A stretch of DNA of 34,963 bases from Runella rosea (GCF_003325355.1 NZ_CP030853.1:1-34963), one strand, 5' to 3'; counted from the first letter of the stretch, positions 10,901-18,839 are shown. A program made the numbers and translations. Notes: generated by a model not told the origin, from the letters alone.

Positions 10901-12044
10901 CAGTACCCACGTAAATATCACCCGATGGACTTTCGGCAAATGAGGTAATCGAACCCGCAGTCAGTCCACTTGCATCCGATGGATTAAACTGTTTATGATT
11001 GAAAAATGCCAGGTTAACATCATATTTATTTACGCCTCCTTGAAGGGTACTAATCCAATAAATCCCACAATTATCTAAATAAATATCCCTTACCGATCGG
11101 CCAACAAAGCCACCAATTGCACTGTATTTTCCTGATATTGAGCTTTGTATCCTTTCAACATTCCCATTGTTAGGGTCAAAAATATTGAGTCCATCTTCGG
11201 TTCCAACCCATAATTTACCCGTATTGTCAAATAAAAGTTTGAAGATACTGTTGTTAGTCAATGTGTTTTTATCGGACTTGCTATTTTTGAAGTGAATGAA
11301 AGTTTCACTTTGTACATTCATCTTATTTAAGCCACCATCAGATGTTCCTATCCATAAGTTTCCATATTTATCTTCCACTATGGACCTAACGGTGTTATCT
11401 GAGATGCTGTTTGGATTCTCTTTATTGTGAAGAAATCTCTTAAAACTTCCATCTTTAGGGTTAAAAAGATGTAGTCCAGCTTTGGTGCCGACCCAAACAT
11501 TGCTTCTACTATCCTCAAATACACAAAGGATCATCTCAGAGTTTAATGTTTTATCATCCGTTGGGTCAACTTTATAAGCGTTTATTTTGTGGGTTTTGGT
11601 ATTAAAATAGAACAATCCACTATAGGTTCCGACCCAAATATTGCCGTTATGGTCGGTGCATAAACTCCGTATCCAGCCAATTTTGGTAAAATCGTAATTG
11701 ATAAAATTATTTAAACTTCTATTGTAAACGGAGAGCGTAATGTTGGTACCAACCCATAAATTGCCTTCTTTATCTTCCAACATCGCCATTACCGCCCCTC
11801 TCCCTATACTTGTTGTATCATTTTCTCGATGTCGATATACCGTAAAATTATGCCCATCAAATTTGTTTAAGCCGTCTTCGGTTCCAAACCACATAAAGCC
11901 ATATTTATCTTTTACGATGGCATTTACGGTATTTGAAGCCAGCCCATTTTTACTACTGAAATTGATGAAATTATATTCTTTTTGCTGCCCAAAGGAATAA
12001 TGGGCCCCAAAAAACAGAAGAACTATATATAAAATATTTTTCAT
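7929..12044 (-). CDS. Hybrid two-component system regulator (HTCS) of the polysaccharide utilisation locus
   Basis: One-protein sensor, kinase and transcription factor, 1371 residues. Order of parts: signal peptide (ILYIVLLFFGAHYSFGQ); two beta-propellers of Reg_prop repeats (about 22-668, repeated WVGT..GL patterns) that sense the glycan in the periplasm; a Y_Y_Y domain (about 725-775); a membrane helix (about 795-815); a HisKA dimerisation domain with H863 in LSHELKTPL; HATPase_c (about 965-1075, NLLSNAIKF, DTGIGMP, GSGIGLS); a receiver with D1163 in SDVNMPNMDG and the TKPF lysine; and a C-terminal AraC-type HTH (about 1275-1365). The start at 12044 is chosen over an in-frame ATG at 12065 because AAGGAGG lies just before it and the signal peptide then begins at residue 1. 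It probably activates susC-susD and GH95. Confidence 0.96.
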   Translation of the reverse strand: MKNILYIVLLFFGAHYSFGQQKEYNFINFSSKNGLASNTVNAIVKDKYGFMWFGTEDGLNKFDGHNFTVYRHRENDTTSIGRGAVMAMLEDKEGNLWVGTNITLSVYNRSLNNFINYDFTKIGWIRSLCTDHNGNIWVGTYSGLFYFNTKTHKINAYKVDPTDDKTLNSEMILCVFEDSRSNVWVGTKAGLHLFNPKDGSFKRFLHNKENPNSISDNTVRSIVEDKYGNLWIGTSDGGLNKMNVQSETFIHFKNSKSDKNTLTNNSIFKLLFDNTGKLWVGTEDGLNIFDPNNGNVERIQSSISGKYSAIGGFVGRSVRDIYLDNCGIYWISTLQGGVNKYDVNLAFFNHKQFNPSDASGLTAGSITSFAESPSGDIYVGTDGGGLNIFNKKTGFIKRFALNKTKENGEVILALEPLGNELWVGTYLDGLYAVNTTTNTVRNFAINKSKTDFSNTPINCLKADRQGNIWIGTNGNGIYVYHPKTGELLHFDEILPKNARKNKSINGYINAIEEDKHGKLWFGSNGSGVAVYDPVQKTFTVLNHGNSKLPLDRVLSIYCSKQGDIWVGVFGGGLCLYDSKNKQFSQYSEEHLLSNGVIYKILEDEFGKLWVSTNKGISTFDPKKSIFKNYTYHNGIQQSTFNVGAGLRTISGEMYFGGLDGFNYFYPKMLYQNKNVPPIVITDLKINNKSANPIDNSEITDYISVAKEINLSYRQNFSLDFVALNYTAPHESQYSYMLEGFDKEWNNVGSVTTAVYTNLDPGKYTFRLKAKSEDGSWHSPEKTIAIVVNPPFWRTYYAYFIYLTLLMTALWTIRRRGIQKLRNEFALEQERLEVKHLIEKERNDAERKMELEQVKIKFLTNLSHELKTPLTLVLNPIESLLFQEKSIEKLDTLNLINRNAKRLLNLVNQLLDFRKIEDNELKLNLAEGDLVSFAKEIVDSFKYISERKNIQLDFKSAFNEYHTIFDKEKLERILLNLLSNAIKFTNEEGKVYFSIDAEAENGIKLTIEDTGIGMPTDMLEKIFDRFYQINTTPNILNQGSGIGLSITQEFVKLHGGTLKVESEEGVGSVFMVHLPLVLLSNQTLSLTDAQDEKQDIAVPLTSEDEIDDHSKIGKPILLIVDDSEDLRIYLKENLKAKYKIIEASDGKQGWQKTLACHPEIIVSDVNMPNMDGRALVRKIKNDNRTKHIPVILLTVLAEEIDQLKGLETGANDYLTKPFSFQLLNLKITNLLNLNTTLKNTYSKHINLETPEIELVSEDEKFLLKISRYVEDHIEDPDLSVDILSKTMFMSRGTLYNKVLSLTGETPVEFVRSIKLKKAVTLLEKSDMKISQIGYAVGFSNPNYFARAFKAKYSVSPSEYIQLKRDSAKSMPR

Positions 12045-12049
12045 CTTGA

Positions 12050-12056
12050 CCTCCTT
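12050..12056 (-). promoter_or_regulatory. Strong Shine-Dalgarno site that decides the HTCS start
   Basis: The minus strand reads AAGGAGG five nt before ATG at 12044. Such a full Shine-Dalgarno is unusual for Bacteroidota and lies inside the coding frame that would begin at 12065, which argues for the downstream start. Confidence 0.75.
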
Positions 12057-12104
12057 CAAATGCAACCTTTCATGGTTTTGGCCCTAATAAATGTACCCCT
12101 TTTA

Positions 12105-12307
12105 TTGATTCATTCGGCGTAGACATTATCAAAAGACTAAGTAGTTGACGTGGCCCACTTTACTTCCGAACTCAGCGGCTGTTTCAACCAACGAATAGGT
12201 GGTAAAATACAAATCGTCTAAGGTAAATACACCGCTTCGGCGCTGGATCGCCCCAATAATTTTATACGTTTGAGCATCAGGGTAGTCTTACCAATTCCGC
12301 TTTGCAT
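12105..12307 (-). pseudogene. Decayed fragment of an AAA-type (AAA_14/DUF4143-like) ATPase
   Basis: Three short stretches in different minus-strand frames read as one ATPase. From ATG at 12307 comes MQSGIGKTTLMLKRIKLLG, containing a Walker A motif, then a stop. In a second frame comes FTLDDLYFTTYSLVETAAEF, like the LDD-LYF segment of AAA_14 ATPases, running to a stop at 12129. After an apparent one-T insertion in CTTTTGA, the frame continues as LVFDNVYAE, in the place of the Walker B motif LFIDEVHK. Nothing of the rest of the family (C-terminal DUF4143 region) is seen. At least two frameshifts and loss of both ends make it non-functional. The family assignment is from motif recall. Confidence 0.6.
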
Positions 12308-12322
12308 AATTTAACATGCAAA
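12301..12322. repeat. Short inverted repeat beside ATPase remnant
   Basis: TTTGCAT, 8-nt spacer, ATGCAAA: perfect 7-bp arms. It lies exactly at the 5' edge of the ATPase remnant and next to a larger inverted repeat that also contains TTTTGCA/TGCAAAA. Confidence 0.6.
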
Positions 12323-12323
12323 T

Positions 12324-12365
12324 AATAGTCTATTTTGCACAATAAAATATGCAAAATAGACTATT
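12324..12365. repeat. Perfect 16-bp inverted repeat
   Basis: AATAGTCTATTTTGCA and TGCAAAATAGACTATT are exact reverse complements with a 10-nt spacer (12340-12349). It is not followed by a T-run on either strand. It could be a palindromic operator, a MITE-like remnant or the end of a lost element. Confidence 0.8.
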
Positions 12366-12441
12366 TCTACCTAATCCAACCTTTATCGAAAACCATCAAA
12401 CCTTAGAGAGTAATGATTGGTCATTCGGTAAGCAGTTGAAA

Positions 12442-12921
12442 TTACTTCCCTAGTTTGGTTTGAATTAAGGTTACAATTTCCTTGCGATTTTTGGATTTGG
12501 CAAAATCTAAAGGAGATTTCCCATCGTGCGAAAGAAGACTCAAATCTGCATCAGCGGCCAACAGTAATTTAACAATATCAATGTTATCCTGCCAAATCGC
12601 ATCATGTAGAGCGGTATAACCATTGTAAGGGCCTTGCTTATTGATGTCAATATTGTATTCTATCAGGAGTTTAGCCGCTTCTGTTCGGCCAGCATAGGCA
12701 GCGGCATGTAAAGCCGTGGCCTTCATACCCGGGTCAACGGCACGCACATCCGCGCCAGACGCTAATAACAACTTTACGATTTGGTTATATCCCTTATATG
12801 CTGCAATGACCAACGGAGCATCCTGATTTGAATCCAACTCATTGACATCCGCGCCGTTTTGGATGAGTTGCTCCACAAGCGAAAGGTTATTTTTATTGAT
12901 GGCATTCATTAAAGCTGTCAT
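12442..12921 (-). CDS. Small ankyrin-repeat protein
   Basis: 159 residues built almost entirely of ankyrin repeats (about five: NNLSLVEQLIQNGADVN, YNQIVKLLLASGADV, ALHAAAYAGRTEAAKLLIEY, ALHDAIWQDNIDIVKLLLAADADL, LDFAKSKNRKEIVTLI). Protein-protein interaction is the likely role; the partner is unknown. No signal peptide is visible, and the ATG at 12921 opens directly inside a repeat (MTALMNAI). The same frame is open for 13 more codons upstream without an ATG, so the gene may be the shortened end of a longer exported ankyrin protein. It stands alone between an ATPase remnant and the second susC-susD pair. Confidence 0.85.
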   Translation of the reverse strand: MTALMNAINKNNLSLVEQLIQNGADVNELDSNQDAPLVIAAYKGYNQIVKLLLASGADVRAVDPGMKATALHAAAYAGRTEAAKLLIEYNIDINKQGPYNGYTALHDAIWQDNIDIVKLLLAADADLSLLSHDGKSPLDFAKSKNRKEIVTLIQTKLGK

Positions 12922-13139
12922 ATCAAGTCTTAATATTTTGAGTAAAGATTCTCTGAAATGTTAAAGTTTGCAGGCCTTATTACACGTGAGTGGCGCTTAA
13001 GGTGTTTAGTTATGGCTCAAATTAGTAAATGTTTACAATTTGTAAAAGTCCCTTTTCTATAAATGAACAGGATTTAACATTTACTCATCTTTTCAATCCT
13101 GAAAAGTGGGTGTTTATCAGTATCAACCTACAAAAAAGC

Positions 13140-13170
13140 AAAGGCCCGTGTGGGTTACACACGAGCCTTT
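13140..13170 (-). terminator. Terminator of the second susC-susD operon
   Basis: Stem AAAGGC-C-CGTGTG / CACACG-A-GCCTTT with a 5-nt loop and one mismatch. On the minus strand it is followed by GCTTTTTTG. It begins 25 nt after the susD stop. Confidence 0.8.
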
Positions 13171-13194
13171 TTACTTTGAGGATACCTTACTTAA

Positions 13195-14724
13195 TTATTG
13201 AAGAATCCACATGGTTTTGTTAAAATCGTCGCTACCAGCATACTGCGACTGGATGGCACTATTTACGTTGGCGGTGTTGTAGTCAAGTTCCTTTTGCGGG
13301 TACTGCCACCGAACTGGTAATTTATCTGCTGGTACGTTCAAGTTTGATTTAGGGTTAACTGGAAACACTGGGAAACCAGTACGACGGTTTTCAAAGAAAG
13401 CATCAAACGGTGCGTGAAGCATGAACGTACTCAAGTAGCGCTGCGTAATAATCTGCTCAAGCTGTACTTGCTCACTTGCCGTCGTCTTCAGTTTAACTTT
13501 GTCCGAAGCCACGTAGGTATCAATATAAGCATCCGTAATTTTGCGATTGTGATGGAAAAGCACATTGTCGGGAGTGAATCCGGCCGTAAACTTCATACTT
13601 GCCTTGATACCATCGGTATAATGGGAGCTTGCCGAACTCGTAATCCAGCCACGCACGGCTCCTTCAGCCAACATAAATTTCAACATGGCATAGCTAAGTA
13701 CATACACAGGCTCAGCATTGGCAAGCTCCAAATAGCGGCTGTTTACGTTAGAATAATCTTTGCCCCCAAAAATGGTCGTCAACTCTGCATAGACCATGGA
13801 TGGGTCAAAACCTAAATAAGAATCCCAGCTATCAACCGCTGCCCCTTTGGCTATTTTCACCGGTGAAGGATCGGCATAGTAGAATAAACGATAGTCGTTC
13901 AAATCTTTCAGTTTGTCCACGACCACATTCGTCATCATGGTATACAGACGGGTCGTGTTACCTAGTTTATAGAAAGGATAACGCTGCCCGGCAAGGTCGG
14001 CATACACCAACTGGAAGTTATCAGCATTGCTCTCGAAGATTGGTTTGCTGGTTACAATCGTGTTGAATCTTTCTTTGACTTTTAAATCAGCCTCCCCAGT
14101 CTTACGGTACAAATGCAAAAGCACCTGAAGCTCAAAAGTATTTACAAACTTTCTCCACTTGGTGATGTCGCCACCGTAAATAGGATCCCCGTCGAATTTG
14201 ATACCAGCGGCAAAAAGTTTATCTGCCTCTTCGAGTTCATTGAGGACTCCTGCCATTACTTCCTTTTGGGTCGAGTATTTAGGGTTCAATGTTCCTTTTT
14301 CTCCCAATAATGCCTCTGCATAAGGAATATCTCCCACCTGCATCGATAACCAGAAGAATTTGTACGCTTTCACAAATTTACCCAATGCCGTATAGGAATT
14401 TTTGTAGGCACCTTCGGGGGCAAGTTCAATCATTTTCTCAACGTTGTTGAGCACCGTAAGTCCGTCAAAACTTGCGCGTCCCAAGTAATTGTACTGCGCG
14501 TTTTCGGGAAATTCCATCCGAATGATAGACTTGCCATTCATCATTGACCCGATGCTTCCGAGCGAATTTCTCGAAATATCAAGGATGAGTGTTGTTGCAA
14601 GCAATGGCGCCGACGCTTTGGTCGCCGCATTGGGGTTAGTGTTGATTTCTTCAAACTTTGAGCAACTGCCCATCGAGAGACCCACAACGCCAATAAGTAA
14701 GTATTTTTTCCAAGTAAATTTCAT
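13195..14724 (-). CDS. SusD/RagB family lipoprotein (SusD-like_2 type)
   Basis: Second SusD-type surface lipoprotein, 509 residues, shorter than the first and of a different subfamily. The lipoprotein signal (YLLIGVVGLSMGSC) puts the lipidated cysteine at residue 21, followed by SKFEEINTNPNAATKA, an opening typical of the SusD-like_2 group. Other family-like parts are KAYKFFWLSMQVGDIPYAEA (about 115-135) and the C-terminal RWQYPQKELDYN. The upstream susC ends 42 nt before its start. No glycoside hydrolase, sulfatase or peptidase accompanies this pair, so the ligand cannot be deduced; members of this subfamily often go with peptide- or glycan-linked SusC proteins. Confidence 0.93.
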   Translation of the reverse strand: MKFTWKKYLLIGVVGLSMGSCSKFEEINTNPNAATKASAPLLATTLILDISRNSLGSIGSMMNGKSIIRMEFPENAQYNYLGRASFDGLTVLNNVEKMIELAPEGAYKNSYTALGKFVKAYKFFWLSMQVGDIPYAEALLGEKGTLNPKYSTQKEVMAGVLNELEEADKLFAAGIKFDGDPIYGGDITKWRKFVNTFELQVLLHLYRKTGEADLKVKERFNTIVTSKPIFESNADNFQLVYADLAGQRYPFYKLGNTTRLYTMMTNVVVDKLKDLNDYRLFYYADPSPVKIAKGAAVDSWDSYLGFDPSMVYAELTTIFGGKDYSNVNSRYLELANAEPVYVLSYAMLKFMLAEGAVRGWITSSASSHYTDGIKASMKFTAGFTPDNVLFHHNRKITDAYIDTYVASDKVKLKTTASEQVQLEQIITQRYLSTFMLHAPFDAFFENRRTGFPVFPVNPKSNLNVPADKLPVRWQYPQKELDYNTANVNSAIQSQYAGSDDFNKTMWILQ

Positions 14725-14766
14725 ACGTAATGCTTTTAGATGTGATTAACAATCAGCTCTGTGTTA

Positions 14767-17700
14767 TTAGAACGTCAACGTGATGTTACCGCCCATGTAG
14801 CGAACCGATGGTGAAGTAAGCTGCGTATCATCCGCTTTATCAGGATCAGCAAAGCGGAAGGCTTTGGTCCACATCCACACATTTTGACCTGTTAAAGAGA
14901 TAGAACCTGAACGTGCCCCGAGCAACTTCGCAATATTTGAGGGAAGGTTGTAACCCAACGACACCTCTCTCAGTTTAAAGAAAGTAGCATCGGTGATACC
15001 GCGCGTTCCATCTCCATAAGAACGTGCATAATCTTGGTACGATACCTTCGCTTCGTTTGGAGCAAATACGCGCGTATCGTTGGTAATATTACCAAAACTA
15101 TCAAACGTTACAGCTCCAGACTTTACGATAACTCCCTGGCTTACAAATGATTTATTTTTGTTTACAACCTCGTCATATCTCCATTGATTGTCTGAATCAG
15201 GGTGCGAGCCAGTATCCCACATTTTATAAGAGGTATAGTTGTTCAGCACGCCACCAACACGTCCGTCGAAGTTAACCATCAAGCTGAATTGCTTATACTT
15301 GATGGTATTGGCAAATCCCCATAAGAATTTAGGGTCTGTGTATCCACGCAAGTAGCTAAAATCACTTAGAAGCGGTAAACCGTTGGCACGGTGGATAAGA
15401 CTTCCAGACGCTGGGTCGGTCAACCAAACACGGTCGGTATAGGTATCTACACGTCCACCCGCTACCGTCCAAGCATTTTTAGCTGAGTTTGGAGCGATGT
15501 CTTTGTAGTAACGGTGGTTATAAGAATAGTTAGCAGTCGCATCCCACTGCCAATCGTTCTTTTTAAGAATCGTAGCATCCAAACTCACTTCAAGACCTCT
15601 TCTTACGAGTGTTTCGTCCCAGTTAATCAGCGTATTCACAAACCCAGAAGCGGAAGAAATGAGGGCGTTGGTCTGGCGGTTATAATTGTACTTATTAAAG
15701 TAGGCAATGTCCAGTTTCAAACGTTTCTTTAAGAAATATGCCGCCGTACCGATTTCCCAAGTCCGATTGGTTTCGGGAAGGATATTGTCGGCATTACGAA
15801 TCGTGGTAGGATAACTTCCCGCATTGAGGCCATTCCAAGTACCAATCGCCGTACTGTAGCTCTGATTAGTGGCATAAATACCCAAATCCGACTTGGAAAG
15901 GGTCCAAGAACCACGCAACTTCCAGAAGTCAAGCCATGAAGGTAATGAACCTAGCACTTCACTAATGACAAAGCTTCCTCCCAAGGATGGATAGAAATAA
16001 GAACGCGAGCTTTGGGGCATCGTGGAGCTCCAGTCGTTACGTCCTGTTGCATCAACGAAAAGCATATTTTTGTAAGATAGAGTCAGTTTTCCGTACACAC
16101 TATTCACCTGCTTTGCAGTGGCACCTACGCTTACGTTGGGTCTTTCTACGGAGTTGTTGAGTGAATAATAACCTGGAATCAGGATACCGCTTCGGGTAGC
16201 ACTGTACAAGTTATTGTTTTTCAAAGCATAAATAGCTCCACCCGCCAAAGCATCAATCCCTAAATCACCAATGGTTTTATTGTAAGTAAGCAAGGCGTCC
16301 CCGTTGAAGCTCCAGCCAGTTTGTTTGTTGATCGCATAGAGCCCTGGCGTGTCCCATCCACGATTGGAGAGGATGTTTGGTGGGTTGCGCTTGGTTTCAT
16401 CATTGCTGTACATATCAAACCCAGGGCGAATAATTAAGTTGGCTCCCTCAAAAAGTTTGTAAGTAGCTGTCAAGTTTGCATTCAATCTATTCTCATAAAC
16501 ACCCCACACTTTTTCGTTTGCGATGAGATATGGGTTATCATACCAAGCCTTATAATGCCAGTTTTGCTGTACATCTGGAATCAGCCAATAGTTGTCTTTG
16601 TATTCGGCCAAATTGTACTCCGGTCCCATCCACATCAAGATGTTGTACATATAACCTTGGTCGCTGTACCCAGCCCCGGTTATTTGGGGAGCATTGCGTT
16701 TGTTATACCCCATTTGGCTGGAGAGTTTAAAACGATCTCCCACTTTCATTTCCCCACCCAACGTGAAGTTGAAGGCATCAGATTTTAGATTTGGGTACTG
16801 TCCTTTATTATAAATATGCGTCAATGATGTCCGGAAGCTACCGTTTTCGCCCGTTTGAGCCACGCTGATACTGTTGTTGGTAATCAGCCCTGGCACCAAA
16901 AAGTCGCGGAAGTTATCCTTTCCTCTTGAAGTAAGCTCTTGCATTTCCATTTGCTTGGTGATAGGATTCCATTGGTTGGCCTTAATACCAATGTCGAGCT
17001 TTTGGCCCCAGATGTAATCCGTAGGGTCATATACTCCCCCGATACCTGCACTATACGACTGCTGTACTTCTGGAAGCATCAGGAAGCCAGCGTTGAACAT
17101 GTTGTTGGTGTTGACCGTCACAGTCAAGCCTTTGTTGGCCGAACCTTTTTTAGTAGTAACGATGATGGCTCCACTCCCCCCGCGAGAACCGTACAACGCC
17201 GAAGCGGTTGGCCCTTTCAAAACGTCAATACTTTCGATGTCGTCTTGGGCGATGTTATTAAGGGAAATATTGTTATAAGGAACCCCGTCAATAACCAACA
17301 AAGGAGTCTCTCCACGTAAACTGAGCGTTGGCATTTGGTTGAATTCAGTACTGTTACGTACCCACAAACCAGCCACTCTACCTGTGAGTGAAGTACCTAC
17401 GCTTACCCCTTTGACGGTCTGCAAAGAAGGCCCCGCAACCTTTTGAACGGCATATCCCAACGATTTTTCTTCCCGCTTTACCCCTAAGGCAGTCACAATC
17501 ACCTCACTAAGTATTTTGGTATCAGTGGTCAAGCGAATCGAAAAAGAGGTTTTTGTTCCTACTTCTATCTCTTGGGTAGCATAACCGATAAAAGAGAATA
17601 AAATAATAGATTTATCGCTTCTTACCGACAGTTTAAATTTACCATCTGAATCGGTGAGAGAACCGTTAGTGGTTCCTTTCTCAATTACGTTGACGCCAGG

Positions 17701-17901
17701 AAGTGGCGACCCGTTTTCGTCAGTTACGGTTCCAGTAACCTCCTGTGCGTTTACCTGAACCTTCTGAATCGGTGGAGCCGCTGCATTAGCATCCATGATT
17801 CCAGCGCAGGTTAACACACCGAAGGAAAGAATTGAACCGGTCAACAGCATGAACCGACTCCTGCTTTTCATCAACGTGTAGGGGAATAGTTGTTTTCGCA
17901 T
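14767..17901 (-). CDS. Second SusC/RagA family TonB-dependent transporter
   Basis: 1044 residues, by coincidence the same length as the first SusC but clearly divergent. A long N-terminal signal (SRFMLLTGSILSFGVLTCAG...DANAAAP) is followed by a carboxypeptidase-D-like domain (about 53-130, VTGTVTDENGSPLPGVNVIEKG), the TonB-box region LSEVIVTALGVKREEKSLGYA (from about 131, described by position), a plug domain with LLVIDGVPYNNISL and YGSRGGSGAIIVTTKKG, and a barrel ending in GGNITLTF with a terminal Phe. It would energise uptake with the downstream SusD. No STN domain is seen. Its promoter region carries a palindrome next to a good -7 box. Confidence 0.95.
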   Translation of the reverse strand: MRKQLFPYTLMKSRSRFMLLTGSILSFGVLTCAGIMDANAAAPPIQKVQVNAQEVTGTVTDENGSPLPGVNVIEKGTTNGSLTDSDGKFKLSVRSDKSIILFSFIGYATQEIEVGTKTSFSIRLTTDTKILSEVIVTALGVKREEKSLGYAVQKVAGPSLQTVKGVSVGTSLTGRVAGLWVRNSTEFNQMPTLSLRGETPLLVIDGVPYNNISLNNIAQDDIESIDVLKGPTASALYGSRGGSGAIIVTTKKGSANKGLTVTVNTNNMFNAGFLMLPEVQQSYSAGIGGVYDPTDYIWGQKLDIGIKANQWNPITKQMEMQELTSRGKDNFRDFLVPGLITNNSISVAQTGENGSFRTSLTHIYNKGQYPNLKSDAFNFTLGGEMKVGDRFKLSSQMGYNKRNAPQITGAGYSDQGYMYNILMWMGPEYNLAEYKDNYWLIPDVQQNWHYKAWYDNPYLIANEKVWGVYENRLNANLTATYKLFEGANLIIRPGFDMYSNDETKRNPPNILSNRGWDTPGLYAINKQTGWSFNGDALLTYNKTIGDLGIDALAGGAIYALKNNNLYSATRSGILIPGYYSLNNSVERPNVSVGATAKQVNSVYGKLTLSYKNMLFVDATGRNDWSSTMPQSSRSYFYPSLGGSFVISEVLGSLPSWLDFWKLRGSWTLSKSDLGIYATNQSYSTAIGTWNGLNAGSYPTTIRNADNILPETNRTWEIGTAAYFLKKRLKLDIAYFNKYNYNRQTNALISSASGFVNTLINWDETLVRRGLEVSLDATILKKNDWQWDATANYSYNHRYYKDIAPNSAKNAWTVAGGRVDTYTDRVWLTDPASGSLIHRANGLPLLSDFSYLRGYTDPKFLWGFANTIKYKQFSLMVNFDGRVGGVLNNYTSYKMWDTGSHPDSDNQWRYDEVVNKNKSFVSQGVIVKSGAVTFDSFGNITNDTRVFAPNEAKVSYQDYARSYGDGTRGITDATFFKLREVSLGYNLPSNIAKLLGARSGSISLTGQNVWMWTKAFRFADPDKADDTQLTSPSVRYMGGNITLTF

Positions 17902-17942
17902 TTGTTTAGTGTTAGAATTTAAAAATAGAAAATAGGTAAGGA

Positions 17943-17950
17943 CAAACTTA
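17943..17950 (-). promoter_or_regulatory. Predicted -7 box of the second susC operon
   Basis: The minus strand reads TAAGTTTG, matching TAnnTTTG. It is 42 nt before the start codon, giving a leader of about 35 nt. No clear TTG is present at the expected -33 distance, which fits a promoter needing an activator. Confidence 0.45.
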
Positions 17951-17951
17951 T

Positions 17952-17967
17952 CCGTGATTAGTCACGG
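17952..17967. promoter_or_regulatory. Palindrome in the susC promoter spacer (possible operator)
   Basis: CCGTGA-TTAG-TCACGG, a perfect 6-bp dyad, begins 1 bp upstream of the predicted -7 box, inside the promoter spacer. GTGA-N4-TCAC resembles the general shape of Crp/Fnr-type sites. The regulator is not known. Confidence 0.45.
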
Positions 17968-18751
17968 CGTTAGCTTTGCGCAACGGTTAGAGCGAAAGTA
18001 GTGCTGGAGCGCTGCAATAAGCAACGGGCCAACTGAGTTGAGGTTTAAAGTTTGGATAAAATGGTGCTGAGATAAAAGGGTTTTTAGCTAATGATAAAGT
18101 TTGTATTAAAAAATCATTCATTGAAAGTACCGTCTCTAATTTAAGGCTTTGATACATCTACTACCCTATACTCTCATAGTATTATGATGTACTACTTGGA
18201 TAAGTACTATTTAATTTACAATTTTTTAAGAGGGGCAAAATTAGTAGCATTTGCGTGATTCCAAAAAACTCGCAGAAGAGATTTTTGTTTTTTGCGTAAA
18301 ATAAATTTTCAGTCGCAAATTATTAACGTTTTTATAATATGGCTTACCCAAATGTTTAGTAAGAATTAACTTATGGCCAAAACTCTATTCGTTCATAATA
18401 AATGTTTTATTGTTCTACCTGTACTGACTGTAAATGTGATTATTATAAATGATATAGAAATAATTATAAAATTAATGTGCAGTGATGAAGTCAAGTAAGT
18501 GGAAATTTCTACCAACTCCCTCCTCAAGTGATAAAGGCTAAAGGGCAATATTAATTTTTCTTTATATCATCAATTCTGGCAAATGAGGCCCGTAAACGAG
18601 AAAATTCCGTTTTAAAAAAAACAAACTGAGGTACATATACAATCAAGTGAATACCCTTAGAATTTATGTCAATTGTTAAAGCCCTCTTAATCAGCAAATT
18701 TCCCTTAATACTATCAGGGATTGCGATGACTTATGTACGTGTAGTTAGCCT

Positions 18752-18786
18752 AAACTATATCTTGTTGTAAAAACATGGTATAGTTT
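18752..18786. repeat. Inverted repeat upstream of parA (outer dyad)
   Basis: AAACTATA (18752-18759) and TATAGTTT (18779-18786) are exact reverse complements. The right arm overlaps the left arm of the larger palindrome at 18784-18826, forming a nested operator-like region. Confidence 0.45.
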
Positions 18787-18826
18787 GTCTATAAATGAGT
18801 AACAATTGTCTTCATTTATAGACAAA
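18784..18826. promoter_or_regulatory. Palindromic operator (or partition site) before parA
   Basis: TTTGTCTATAAATGA and TCATTTATAGACAAA form a perfect 15-bp inverted repeat with a 13-nt spacer that itself contains ACAATTGT. It sits just before the predicted parA -7 box. ParA carries an N-terminal helix-turn-helix, as do plasmid ParA proteins that repress their own operon, so an autoregulatory operator is the first reading; a parS-like centromere is the alternative. Confidence 0.65.
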
Positions 18827-18831
18827 ACACT

Positions 18832-18839
18832 TATATTTG
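18832..18839 (+). promoter_or_regulatory. Predicted -7 box of the parAB promoter
   Basis: TATATTTG is a full match to TAnnTTTG. It overlaps the TTG codon at 18837, so transcripts would begin near 18846, downstream of that codon. This supports the ATG at 18867 as the parA start. Confidence 0.55.

Larger units (their letters stand above)
17902..18836. other. 935-nt AT-rich divergent intergenic region
   Basis: It separates the minus-strand susC from plus-strand parA. The left end holds the susC promoter and a palindrome, the right end the parA operator and promoter, all annotated separately. Between about 18000 and 18740 I see no convincing gene, RNA or transposon end. A 41-codon frame at 18373-18498 was considered and set aside. 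Confidence 0.6.

Noticed and set aside
12301..12365. CRISPR-like or tandem repeat array
   Set aside because: Only inverted repeats are present; no direct repeat with spacers here or elsewhere in the window except the origin iterons.
18373..18498. 41-codon frame starting MAKTLFVHNK, with VEISTNSLLK after its stop, faintly like a LytTR regulator fragment
   Set aside because: Too short and AT-rich, with no recognised motif; the likeness is not specific.
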